Shown here piece by piece: positions 21,230 to 31,439 of a DNA stretch of 64,000 nucleotides. Position 1 is the first letter of the stretch. Each line of letters opens with the position of its first letter. Below the pieces are notes generated by a model that saw nothing but the letters and a program-made list of their open reading frames with translations, did not search any database and had not been told where the DNA came from. Both the position numbers and the translations under genes were made by a program. Source of the stretch: Symsagittifera roscoffensis (Eukaryota > Xenacoelomorpha > Acoela > Convolutidae); assembly GCF_963678635.1 (NCBI RefSeq), contig NC_087068.1, positions 39,395,649 to 39,459,648 of the forward strand. The letters are read 5' to 3'.

Positions 21230-22656
21230 TTTCTTGGGGTTTATCCCAACAGAATCGGCGAACGCTTGTAATCGGTGGCCACGAGTTTACGAAAAAACAG
21301 GAAACAAAGAATGGAAACATTCACTAGAAGTGTTCAAGATGGGGGTCCCATAAATGCAAAACAACAGCAATAACCCGAGAAAACGATCTTATTGCCTGTA
21401 TAATTTGAGCACACGCACGAAGTATTTCCTGGTCGTTCGGATGCAAGGCTTCTAGTGCAGAAAATGAAACAGGACACAAAATTACAGCAAGTACCAGTCA
21501 ATAGCGTAAATATAGCAAACGGTCTGCAGTCTGTCTCCGAAGAAAAAGCAGTTCAATTAGCTCTTCCTTGTCGGTCGGCTATTAATCGGGCCCTCAATCG
21601 ACAGAAGGTAAATGATAGACCCACATTGCCTTTAATTGTCGGCAGACATTTTGAAGTGCCAAAGCAACATGAGGATTTTTGCGTCTTCGATAGCGGCATT
21701 GAAGATCCAGAAAGGGTGTTGATTTTTGGAGATCGGGACAATATCCAGAGTTTGATATTACATCGAGATGTTTGGCTGTGTGATGGAACGTTCAAAGTTT
21801 GCCCGATTCAATTTTATCAACTCTACACCATCCACATTCAACTCGCTGGCTTTTACCCCCCCCCCCCCCCTGCATTTATGCACTGTTGCCCAACAAAGCA
21901 GAACACACTTACAAAAAGCTACTGAAGGGGTTATCAGCCATCACCGAAAACACCGAGCCTCACCGCATTCTCCTCGATTTTGAACGTGCAGCACTGAACG
22001 CTTTCGCTAGTCAGCATACCGGAGCGTTGCTAAAAGGCTGCTATTTTCATTTATGTCAAGCGTTCAACCGGAAATTAAACGAAGTGGGCCTGAAGCGACT
22101 GTACGAAACTAATCATGATCTCAATTTGTCATGGCGCTTTATTCCAGCTCTAAGTTTTGTACCAGTTGAAATGGTCAATGCTGCTTTTGACTTGGTCATT
22201 GAGGAAATCGAAACCGTGTCGGACAAATTTGATCTTGACGACAATATCACTCAAAAACTTGATGAGGTAGCCTCATACTTTCAGCGCACCTACATCAAAG
22301 GCGAAATCATCGGAAGGAATTCTCGCGAACCTCTCTTCCCAGTAAACCTTTGGAATCATTCCGAAGAAGCAGCTGCTGGGTTAATAAGGACAACAAATGC
22401 TGTAGAAGGCTGGCATCTTGGCGTTGCTACTCTCTTTAAAGGAAACCACCCATCCGTTCACACCTTTCTGGAACAAATCAAACTGGACGCTGCCAATCAG
22501 AAATTCAATATATTGAAAGCAATGGGAGGAAACAGCAACCCCAGTCGAAAGAAGTACAGGGAATTGAATGAGAAAGTGAAAAACATTTGCAACAATTTTA
22601 ACAAAGATTATATTTTAACATATTTGTATTCTCTCGCGCAATTAAGTCATTCCTAA
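21230..22656 (+). pseudogene. MULE transposase with FLYWCH remnant, frameshifted at a C15 tract
   Basis: A cut-and-paste DDE transposase. The 5' part (21230-21430) resembles a FLYWCH zinc finger in shifted frames: tryptophans, a KCK remnant, and the final H-x-H followed by the typical R-x-L-V-x-K-M-K. The main frame from about 21420 has LCDGTFK (first catalytic Asp), reaches a 15-base C run at 21856-21870 and continues in another frame with the usual Y-A-L-L-P-N-K. It then shows LLDFERAALNA (second Asp), GCYFHLCQA with GL--LY, and TTNAVEGWH with the expected Glu, ending at 22656. All three catalytic residues survive. Only the C run and the damaged FLYWCH disable it; the C run could be a sequencing or assembly error. 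Confidence 0.85.
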
Positions 22657-22817
22657 CTCAGTTTTCTTTTATCAAACTTTGTGAATTTTTCAAAAATTCA
22701 ATTTAATTTCTAAAAAAAAAATTACACTTTTTGAGGTTCCCGTGGCCGTAGAAGGCTGAAATTTTGGGAGGTAATAGAGGCCTATACCAAAAGAATTTTA
22801 CCTTCTCCCTCACCCCG

Positions 22818-22851
22818 CCCCCCAGTACCGCCTTGGCCTGGTACTGGGGGG
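22818..22851. repeat. perfect GC-rich hairpin in MULE right end
   Basis: CCCCCCAGTACC and GGTACTGGGGGG are perfect 12-bp arms around a 10-base loop, in an otherwise AT-rich region. The same hairpin is at 23662-23695. Confidence 0.9.
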
Positions 22852-23322
22852 TCTACCCCTTCTTTTGTGATCAACTAGTCAAACCCTCAGTAATTTTCGA
22901 ATTTCATTCAAAATTTGACTTCTTGGTGATTTGATCTTTCGAACTTTTGATTTTCAAACACATGCATTATCCGCTACGCTATGTCGACTCTATGTGATAT
23001 GTTTTTAGTTTGTTTAAGAAATAGCCGCAACGCATTTCTATAGCAACATTGGATTAAAATTTCTGTTCGTTCATGCTTTGAGCTCATTTCCATTTTGAAC
23101 GCGCAAGTTTTACGTTGCTTTGATATTTTGTTCACGTGCGTCAATTATTCTTTGATCATAATTAATGGTTCTTTGATTTGTTCGGAAATATACTGTTTCG
23201 GATTCTTCAAGAGGATGGGGTAAGTTTCAATTGCTTTAATTATAGGGTAGAATGGTATAGGGTAGATTGGTATGTAGGATAGAATAGTATAGGGTAGATT
23301 AGCACAGGGTAGATAGGAATAG

Positions 23323-24199
23323 GGTGGCAGGACAATCTACCCTATTCCAAACTACCCTATACCATTCTACCCTATGCCATTATACCCTACATACCAATCT
23401 ACGCTATACCAATCTACCCTAAACTAATCTACCCTATACCATTCTACCCTATAATTAAAGCAATTGAAACTTACCCCATCCTCTTGAAGAATCCGAAACA
23501 GTATATTTCCGAATACATCAAAGAACCATTAATTATGATCAAAGAATAATCGACGCACGTGAACAAAATAATTGACGCACGTTCCCGTGGCCGTAGAGGG
23601 CTGAAATTTTGGGAGGTAATAGAGGCCAATACCAAAAAATTTTACCTTCTCCCTCACCCCGCCCCCCAGTACCGCCTTGGCCTGGTACTGGGGGGTCTAC
23701 CCCTCCTTTTGTGATCAACTAGTCAAACCCTCAGTAATTTTCGAATTTCATTCAAAATTTGACTTCTTTGTGATTTGATCTTTCGAACTTTTCATTTTCA
23801 AACACATTCATTATCCGCTACGCTATGTCGACTTTATGTGATATGTTTTTAGTTTGTTTAAGAAATAGCCGCAACGCATTTCTATAGCAACATTGGATTA
23901 AAATTTCTGTTCGTTCATGCTTTGAACTCATTTCCATTTTGAACGCGCAAGTTTTACGTTGCTTTGATATTTTGTTCACGTGCGTCAATTATTCTTTGGT
24001 CATAATTAATGGTTCTTTGATTTGTTCGGAAATATACTGTTTCGGATTCTTCAAGAGGATGGGGTAAGTTTCAATTGCTTTAATTATAGGGTAGAATGGT
24101 ATAGGGTAGATTGGCATAGGGTAGATTGGTATGTAGGATAGAATAGTATAGGGTAGATTAGCACAGGGTAGATTGGAATAGGGTAGAATGTCATGGAAC
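23323..24199 (+). mobile_element. non-autonomous MULE deletion derivative
   Basis: It begins with the same GGTGGCAGGACAATCTACCC end as the full-length element and ends in the inverted minisatellite at 24087-24199. Its left arm (23323-23582) is largely the inverse of its right arm (about 23935-24199), around a core (23583-23935) that is near-identical to 22737-23090 of the full-length element, including the 12-bp-arm hairpin. There is no transposase, so it would need one in trans. Confidence 0.8.
23662..23695. repeat. second copy of the GC-rich hairpin
   Basis: Identical arms and loop to 22818-22851, carried in the core of the deletion derivative. Confidence 0.9.
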
Positions 24200-24208
24200 C
24201 GAATATCC
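24200..24208. repeat. 9-bp target-site duplication, right
   Basis: CGAATATCC, an exact match to 20803-20811. No such repeat is found at the junction between the two elements. Confidence 0.75.
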
Positions 24209-24924
24209 AGAGAGGATAGAACATAGGAAATCGATAAGAAATGCCAGCTATATCTACTTGGTATGATGGTGCTATAATTCAATTGTATATAATCTATGGA
24301 CAGTTTGCTGTTTTGCTTGAAACAAGGCTAATATCTTATGCGTGCACCAGATATCAGTTTTGTGAAAATTGCCATCATATGATTGGCTGATAATTGCTTT
24401 AAGACTAATGAAATTTGCTACATCATCATATGGACAACCCCTGAGAATTTAGCAAAAACAGCAGAGTGTGGATTTAGTTTTTTGTTTAAATTGAATTTAT
24501 AAGGCCTCCGCTTTTCTCAGAGCTTGAAAATCTAACTTAAACAAGTGTTATTTTCATGAATACCACAAATGGCAGAAATTATTTCATTATTTGTTTGAAT
24601 AGAAATTGAAAATTGTTTCAAGAAAGTATGAAAGCTTTCACAAAATAGATTATTTTGAGGCTGTAAAAAGTGCTTTTTGGCAGTTTAGCGTGTGTGGGTC
24701 TCTTTTGAAGCCTAATGTTATTGCTCAACAAAGAATTTTGACGAAAGTTTCTTTTAAACTTTCAGTCATCTTGTTATCTTATCATAATCACTTAATTACT
24801 GTATATTTCAAAGTTTTAAAAAGGCGAATAATTTACTTAGTTTCCACTAATTTTAGACATTTAGCTGTATATATGTCCTTTTAATCTGTTTTGTGATATT
24901 TTTTAGAGTTGTTTTGCTGTCAAA
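24209..24924 (+). promoter_or_regulatory. upstream region of PUS7 with possible 5' UTR intron end
   Basis: No gene is supported; the 92-aa frame at 24606-24884 does not look coding. TGATATTTTTTAG at 24893-24905 is a good 3' splice site, so the last 19 bases before the ATG may be the start of an exon following a 5' UTR intron. A TATATAT motif lies near 24868. Confidence 0.35.
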
Positions 24925-26811
24925 ATGGATGAACCGATCGCAAAGAGAACGAAAACAGAAGCTAGTTGTTCCCTCGAAGCTTTTGAGAAAAACTCTGAAA
25001 AAACTTTAGAAGACCAGTTTGGAATTTGTTGCTATGTTAGTAATTTCGTGGAAGGCGATTTTCAAGATGACGGCAAATCTATTGATGTTATTCTCAAACA
25101 TAGGTTTTCAGATTTCATTGTGAATGAAATTGATGAAAATGATAGAGTTGTGAATTTGACTTCATTCGAGCTTCCGAAAACAGAGTCGGCTGAAGAAAAA
25201 AATGAGTCTGAGAATTTGTTCTTGTTTGAAGATGAACAAACGAAAATAATTACTGAAAGTGTCTCGTCTAAAATACGATCATGGGTCAAACTTTTGTCAA
25301 TACCGGAAGAGAAAAAATCCAGAAAACTTATTCACAGCTCAATTCAAAAAATTAATCCGAGTTTAATTTCTAAAAGCTTCGACGGGTTTATTCACGTGAT
25401 GTATTCGCCCAACCAAAGAGATGAAAGAGGTCAATTTCATTCTAAATGGGAAGGTCATGGGTTCGGCAATTACTGTTCATTTGTGCTATTTAAAGAAGGT
25501 CTGTCAACAATGGAAGCCATTGATACAATTTGCCGGCGGCTTAACAAACCAACTAAAGCATTCAACTTTGCAGGGACGAAAGATAAAAGAGCTGTAACTT
25601 ATCAAAACATAACTGTTTTCAAAGTTGAAGCTTCGGTCTTGAACAAAATAAACGATTTGTGTTCAAATATCAAAGTTGGCGACTTTTCATACACTAAAGC
25701 CCGACTTGGCTTGGGTGCTTCGAATGGAAACGCGTTTAAGCTTCTGTTGCGTAATATCGACGTAAACAATGTGCCTTTATTGCATAATCGGTTACGTCAG
25801 GTTGAAGAAAAGGGGTTTATCAATTACTTCGGTTTGCAGAGATTCGGCTCTATGTCCAATACGAACCCAGAAATCGGGCTGAGTATTTTGAAAAATGACT
25901 GGCTAAATGTAGTAAATTTGCTTTTGTTTTCGGATTCAAGTCATTTGAAAAAGGTTTCATGGTTTGAAGAGATAAAAAAGAAAATGATGGCTCGAGAAAA
26001 TATAAATCTAACGAAAGAAATGATTTTTCAAGTTCAAAACGGCGTTGAGAAGAAGTTTTTATTCGGTCTCAAAGACACTGGTTATGACTCCGATCAAAAA
26101 ATAATTGAAGCGTTTGGTTATTTGCAGCGGAACATTCGTCTTATTTATCTACATTCGTATCAAGCTTATCTATGGAACTTGACAGTGTCACAAAGACTTA
26201 AAAAGTTTGGCTTAAAACTCGTGATTGGAGATCTTGTTCACCGTAGTACTGAAAACACATTTGAGGTAGCCGAAATAACGGCCGATAATTTAGCCGAGAA
26301 CAAATTTGAAAATTGTGTTATTCCAATTGTTGGTTCAAAAAGTAAACTTCCTCCTAATATGTCTGAATTTATTTTGAAGTTCTTGGAAAAAGATGGACTC
26401 ACCCAAGCAAGCATGGATCACAAAATCAAGGAGTATAAATTGAAGGGAGATTATAGAAAAATTGTGTGTAAGCCGAATTATTTCAAGTATGGTTTGATTT
26501 CATATGAATCAATAGAAGAAGATGTTCTCAAAAGTGATATCGATTATTTGAAAGAGAACGAAAAAGAGTCGAAAACGGTTAACAAAAATGAAAGCCAAGA
26601 ACTGTCATTTGAAGATAGTTTGGATAATGAGAAATTTTTTGGGTTGAAATTATCCTTTCATTTGCCATCGAGTGCTTATGCTACGATGTTAGTACGTGAA
26701 CTGACTCACAGTGAAACCTCTCAACAGTATCATAAGGCAGAGTCGGATAAGCTGAAAGACGAGGAGTTCGAAAACTGCTGTGAAAACGGGGATGAAATTC
26801 CAATGCACTGA
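24925..26811 (+). CDS. PUS7: pseudouridylate synthase 7 (TruD family), single exon
   Basis: 628 aa, close to the length of animal PUS7. The enzyme converts uridine to pseudouridine in tRNAs and in mRNAs, mainly nuclear in other animals. Seen: a basic start (PIAKRTK) that may act as a nuclear signal; an acidic insert near residues 85-115; the family signature FNFAGTKDKRAVTYQ with catalytic Asp220; the substrate-fold segments GNAFKLLLRNI and FINYFGLQRFGS; the HSYQAYLWN helix; and the end motif FHLPSSAYATMLVRELTH. The start ATG has a strong context (AAAATGG) and no earlier in-frame ATG. The C-terminal 30 residues are acidic and variable. The intron-free coding region is unusual for a PUS7 gene but nothing is disrupted. 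Confidence 0.95.
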   Translation: MDEPIAKRTKTEASCSLEAFEKNSEKTLEDQFGICCYVSNFVEGDFQDDGKSIDVILKHRFSDFIVNEIDENDRVVNLTSFELPKTESAEEKNESENLFLFEDEQTKIITESVSSKIRSWVKLLSIPEEKKSRKLIHSSIQKINPSLISKSFDGFIHVMYSPNQRDERGQFHSKWEGHGFGNYCSFVLFKEGLSTMEAIDTICRRLNKPTKAFNFAGTKDKRAVTYQNITVFKVEASVLNKINDLCSNIKVGDFSYTKARLGLGASNGNAFKLLLRNIDVNNVPLLHNRLRQVEEKGFINYFGLQRFGSMSNTNPEIGLSILKNDWLNVVNLLLFSDSSHLKKVSWFEEIKKKMMARENINLTKEMIFQVQNGVEKKFLFGLKDTGYDSDQKIIEAFGYLQRNIRLIYLHSYQAYLWNLTVSQRLKKFGLKLVIGDLVHRSTENTFEVAEITADNLAENKFENCVIPIVGSKSKLPPNMSEFILKFLEKDGLTQASMDHKIKEYKLKGDYRKIVCKPNYFKYGLISYESIEEDVLKSDIDYLKENEKESKTVNKNESQELSFEDSLDNEKFFGLKLSFHLPSSAYATMLVRELTHSETSQQYHKAESDKLKDEEFENCCENGDEIPMH

Positions 26812-26947
26812 ATATAATAACTTAAACGCGTTGAACCTTTTTGTTGAAACCTATTTAAGTGGATATGTGAACAGTGTCTATGACATGAAAAAACTTGTGA
26901 ACAGCACTTCAAGATTTGAAAATTTAAGTTAAACATTTTGAGATGAG

Positions 26948-26953
26948 TTAATA
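26948..26953 (+). terminator. probable PUS7 polyadenylation signal
   Basis: AATAAA (TTAATAAAGG) about 140 bases after the PUS7 stop codon. Confidence 0.5.
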
Positions 26954-27065
26954 AAGGTTGAAGCTGGTTTTTTTGGAGATTTAAGTTTTGACAGGCTTCG
27001 ATTAGGCGTTGTGAACATTTTAAGTGTCAATGGAGACAACTATATAGGCCGAAATGATTTTTTTT

Positions 27066-27990
27066 TCAGGAAAGTCGTAAAGTTTAATCAAATTTGATTT
27101 TTCGCTGTTTGACTTTGATTTTTTTCAAGTTCAGTTCATTTCGCTTGTTAAAAGGAAGGAAAACTTCCCTGTCGAACAGCAAAAATGTAAAGGTCGCGAA
27201 ACTATTTTCAGATTTCTTAGCTATAGAAAAAACCTATTGATCCATCCATTTTCCTCAAAATGCGTTATTTTTATCCCGAAAGTGCCAACCATTTTTCGAA
27301 GAGCTTTCAGGGCTTAATTTTTTCTTGTAATTTTGATAGTTGAAGTTTTTTCAAACAAACTATTCAATTTTGCTTCTTGCTTCCTTGCGTTCATTGACAT
27401 TTTTCAACTTTCTGGTGGCCATGTTCTTGTAGTGTCACAAGTGATTTAGAAAGATGGAACAAATAAATGCGCAAGTCAAGAAAAAAACTAAAATAATTTT
27501 AATTACCGAAGCATTTTTAAACTGAAGAGCCATTCGTTTTTGTGTCCACGAAGATGGTATTTTTTTTGGACCTGCAATTTTTTTTTCAGGAAAAATATTT
27601 AATTAAAAACGGTCAAATTTGATTTTTCGCGGTTTGACATTTGCTTCTGCATGTTCAGTTCAAACGTAATTGCTGAAAACAAGGCAGATTACCCTCTCCG
27701 ATTACGAAAATACAATTGATGCGAAAAAAACGTGAATGACTTGAAGTTTCGAAAGTGCATTATAGTTTCACGGTTTCCCATGGTAACGAAAATTTACATT
27801 ATTGGCCCATTTTCTCTAATTGGGGTGGTTTTATGAAATAATTGCGATCTTTAAAAGCTCTTAAAATTCTAAGAGCCTTAATGTGGTGCATTTTTCCTTC
27901 GATATTCGCAAAATTAAAATTTTTATAAAAAAAAAGTTTTTTTTTTTTTAATTTTTTTTGACACTTTTCCGCCGGTTGGCTTTGTTTTAA
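27066..27990. repeat. two diverged copies of a repeat also in the 1.9-kb duplication
   Basis: Both 27066-27440 and 27590-27990 repeat the order TTTTTCGC-GTTTGAC, TTTTCAAGTTCAGTT, GGAAGGAAAA or AAGGCAGATTACC, ATTGATCCA or ATTGGCCCA, TTTTCCTC and GGTTGGCTTTGTT-like ends found at 4800-5230 and 6690-7145. Divergence is high. No coding sequence is seen and 26960-28440 holds no gene. Confidence 0.6.
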
Positions 27991-28447
27991 AAATTGAGAA
28001 AATATAGTTTCGCCAAGAGCAAATGTCGTTCTACTGAGTAAACTGTGGCTTTTAATCTAAAGATTTGCTGATCGTGATTTTTTTTAAAGTGACAAGTTTC
28101 AAAAACGTAACACTCCTAAGTATTCAAAATACAGAATGTGTTTTAACTTCTTAGATTAGTCGCCGATGCAAGTTATACATATATGTTTTACTTAACCACA
28201 TCGCTAAATAGAATTTCTTATCATGAGAGTGATCTACGCTTCAGTTTAATGCCCGAAAAGCTTTATCAGTAAAATACGCAAACATCAAGATAGCAAGGAA
28301 CTCTTACCTTCATACATAGCTCAAAACGTCTATCAAAAGATTGACCAAATTAGCGAAAGCATCGTAAACTTAATATATTTTATGGCACTTCGACGTAGCT
28401 AAACTTAAAATTATTAAATAAAACGAAGTCAAAAGTCGGTGTTAATT

Positions 28448-29113
28448 ATGACCGACGACTTTTGCAATAAGTTATCGAATGGTGCTGGAATCAAAAAAGA
28501 CATTTTCCAGTTACTCTCTTTAGTCAAATCGCGAGCTTACTGTCCTTATTCAAACTTTCCTGTCGCCTGTATTATTGAACTAAAAGACGGTCACCTGATT
28601 CCAGGCTGGGCTCTTTTTCCGTTTTCCCCACCTCACATAATCATCAATTCAATTTTATGGTGTATTTCGTGGTTTAACTAGTTACATGTTACAATGTATA
28701 AAAATCAAATATGCAAGCCATGGCCGAATTAATACGCATCAATTGGAAAATTTGGGCTAACGTTTTACCAGGAAAGCATTGCAGGTGGTAGGGGATAAGG
28801 AAAATGAGTCACAGGCTGTAATGTCGAGAACGCTTCGTATTCGATGACGATTTGTGCCGAGAGATCGGCAATCGCCTCGGCCATTTCTCAAGGATTCAAA
28901 CCCGATCAGATGGATACGTTTTACGTAATAACTAAGCTGGACTATTGTGTTTTTCCGTGTGGTGCGTGCAGAAGTGCTATTGCCGAGATGAATCCGAAAG
29001 CACGAGTTGTTGTCGTCAGTTCGGATGGTGGCAAAGTCGAAGAGCATTCGATTGAAACGTTATTGCCGTGTAGTTTCTCGTCTTCAGATTTACAAAAGTC
29101 AGCTCAAATATAA
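28448..29113 (+). CDS. CDA: cytidine deaminase, two exons with a GC-AG intron
   Basis: Exons 28448-28604 and 28815-29113 join in frame to 151 aa, the usual size. The enzyme deaminates (deoxy)cytidine to (deoxy)uridine in pyrimidine salvage. Exon 1 gives AYCPYSNFPVA and the substrate loop; exon 2 gives CNVENASYSMTICAERSAI with zinc ligand Cys66 and catalytic Glu68, then FPCGACRSAIAEM with zinc ligands Cys101 and Cys104. The exon boundary must fall inside the CAGGCTG that occurs at both intron ends; the only near-canonical choice is a GC-AG intron of 210 bp. The ATG at 28448 gives a normal N-terminus. A truncated relative lies at 54434-54667. Confidence 0.93.
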
Positions 29114-29159
29114 ATTTTGAAAAAAATTGCAGTCTTCATTAATTTAATTAGGTTTTTTA

Positions 29160-29165
29160 AATAAA
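29160..29165 (+). terminator. probable CDA polyadenylation signal
   Basis: AATAAA 46 bases after the CDA stop codon. Confidence 0.55.
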
Positions 29166-30770
29166 CAGTATCGGTTCAGTTTCTCTTCTGTTTGAGAGAT
29201 ATTATTATTGCATTTTCAGTTGCAACTCGAGTTACAGTAGTTGTGGACTTTTCTCAGAACTTATCGAAGTTTTCCGTTCTAGTTCAAATTTTTCTGCAGC
29301 GAATTTTAAACTATATAGCTATAAACTATAAACTATTTTAAACCTGTAATTAATTTGCTGTACATGCCCACACTTGTGATCATTGCTTAACAAAAACGTT
29401 TCTAGTCCGCCAGAACATTCATAATAAATGCACTTTTCAACCCAAGTCTCCTCTAGTAAAAAAAATTATCGTGTACCTCATTTATCTTGATTTCCCGACC
29501 AATCTATCTATAGATGTGTTTCACGTAACACATGGTTAAGAAGTCCGCTTAACGACATGTTAAAATGCCAATCTATTGCAATGCTCAATATTTCCAATTC
29601 AACATTTTGAAATACTCCATACAAATAATGAAGTACGTCTTTTTATCAAATGCAATTTCCAAGGTCATCTGCGGGATGCATAATGAATCTGTTGAACCCT
29701 GAATCTTTGAACTCCAACGTTTTTTCCCTTTTTTTGCAACGTAAACTTTCAGCAACCTTAACAAAGTGCGAAATAAGCAACCCCTTGGTGGAGTGTTTTC
29801 GGAATGCTCTGAGAGAATGCGAGGCTCACCTCAAAATCTGACTGCTAAAACGATTTTAGGGCATGAGATATAATGATTTTTGTGGTTTTCTGAAAACAGT
29901 GTAAAAAGTTAACAAAAGTCTGAAACATATATTGGGTAGCTGTCTGGTTCAAACCTTGGTAGCAAATAAGGCTTCTAAACTCACCGCTCAAATCTTATAA
30001 GTTTCCAATATGTTTACCATTCCTTGCAATTTTTTTCTAAAATTTGAAAAACCTCAAAAAAACTGCGCTACCCCCTATGATGGCGCGACCTCAAGGTACT
30101 TTCAAGTTTTGCAGATGTGATCTCCAATGGTGACTGCTCATTCTTTCAATTTTTAATACATATTTTTAAATAGTTTAAAAAAAAAATCAAAAAACCATAC
30201 AAAAAAATATTCTTATTGACCCTGGCCTCCAAATTTCACTGGTCCAAGTTTTTTAACTGCCAAAATAATGAATTTTTTGAAATAATTGACCAGAAAATTT
30301 TTTTTTTAAATTGGTAATTTCAATCTTTTGTTTTGGTGCTTCAAAATAATACCAGAGGCTGCAAATCTGGCCTCTGTTTATTATAGCTCAGAAAATGATA
30401 CTTTTCGGCTAAAGCCTGTTTGTTTGCAAAATAGTTGTCAGTAAGTTGATGATTTTGAAAAATTTTGTGGATTTTAAATATTTAATCATTTTGGGTTACA
30501 AAGTTGATGGCAGCAAATGATGAATTTGAGGGCTGATGAAATGGAGTGAATAAAATAAACTAGAATCTCATTTACGAAAACTTTGTTTACACAAAATCTT
30601 TTCATTTTAGTTTTTTAAATATGGAAAGTGCAGTTGTATACTGTCAACTTTTTAGTTTCCTATTTCGAGTTAAGAATACAAAGCTCTGAAATCGGTAACT
30701 TTCGGGGTTTGAAAATTTTTCAAAAATTAACCTAAAGCTTGATTTTTAATTTTTTCTTTTTTTTTTCAAA
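29166..30770. other. gene-free stretch
   Basis: AT-rich with long A and T runs; no coding region, RNA gene or clear repeat was recognised. Confidence 0.5.
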
Positions 30771-30868
30771 ACAAAAACATTGTTGGATGCTCCAAGTCTA
30801 CTTTACAAAAAGTAACGAGATTTAGTGCAAACGTAAAGCAGACTTGGGGCATCCAACAATGTTTTTGT
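30771..30868. repeat. 36-bp inverted repeat (hairpin)
   Basis: Arms 30771-30806 and 30833-30868 match at 34 of 36 positions around a 26-base spacer, and T/A runs extend the pairing outward. The two mismatches are both compatible with G-U pairing in RNA in one orientation. It lies between the CDA gene and the MITE cluster. Confidence 0.9.
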
Positions 30869-30878
30869 TAAAAAAAAA

Positions 30879-31325
30879 ACAACCGCGTATTCAGACACTG
30901 TATAAACCAAGTTTTTTGGAAGCACCATTTGCGAAAAACACGCGATAGTTACTTTGAAATGATCCGCTTTTGTTTGGCTAGCATTGTAATTTCAGTCATT
31001 ATTTATGTCGTACACACAAGTGAGGTGATAGCTGGTCGCGAAAATTGGTTACGTAGCAGTATTTAGACAACCGCGTATTCAGACACTGTATTAACCAATC
31101 AGAATCGAGACACAGAAGATATGCCATTCATTTTTTCCTTGTCTCGATTCTGATTGGTTTATACAGTGTCTGAATACGCGGTTGTCTAAATACAGACCGA
31201 ACTTGAGGTTGTTTGCCATTAAAATTTGTTAAATAATTTGAAATCAATTGATTTAGCGATACACTAGAATCAAACAGCTGGTAGGAAATTCGGAGTGCGG
31301 TCTGTATTTAGACAAACGCGTATTC
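30879..31325. repeat. MITE family TATTTAGACAACCGCGTATT: one complete palindrome and two partial copies
   Basis: The complete copy has arms 31060-31111 and 31141-31192, matching at 51 of 52 positions around a 29-base loop. A half copy lies at 30879-30908 (CAACCGCGTATTCAGACACT) and another at about 31302-31324 (GTATTTAGACAAACGCGTATT). No transposase is present. Flanks of the full copy (AGCAG left, CAGAC right) give no clear target duplication. Confidence 0.85.
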
Positions 31326-31439
31326 CTACTCGTCAGTAAACAGACAAATACTGTAGTAAACAAACAGAATTGAGATAAGAAAACGAATTTTTGAACTAAC
31401 TAAATAATGTTCCGACTTTTGAAGGAAAGGGAATTTTTA

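Larger units (their letters stand above)
20812..23322 (+). mobile_element. full-length MULE (Mutator-like) transposon, inactivated
   Basis: It starts GGTGGCAGGACAATCTACCC and runs through a 15-bp subterminal minisatellite, a FLYWCH/MULE transposase pseudogene, and a right-hand region (22737-23322) ending in inverted copies of the same 15-bp motif (TAGGGTAGA-type). The terminal inverted repeats are therefore made largely of the minisatellite. It directly abuts a second, shorter element with the same ends. Confidence 0.8.

Noticed and set aside
24606-24884. 92-aa frame directly upstream of PUS7
   Set aside because: No family resemblance, no good start context, AT-rich codons; it overlaps the likely 5' UTR region.
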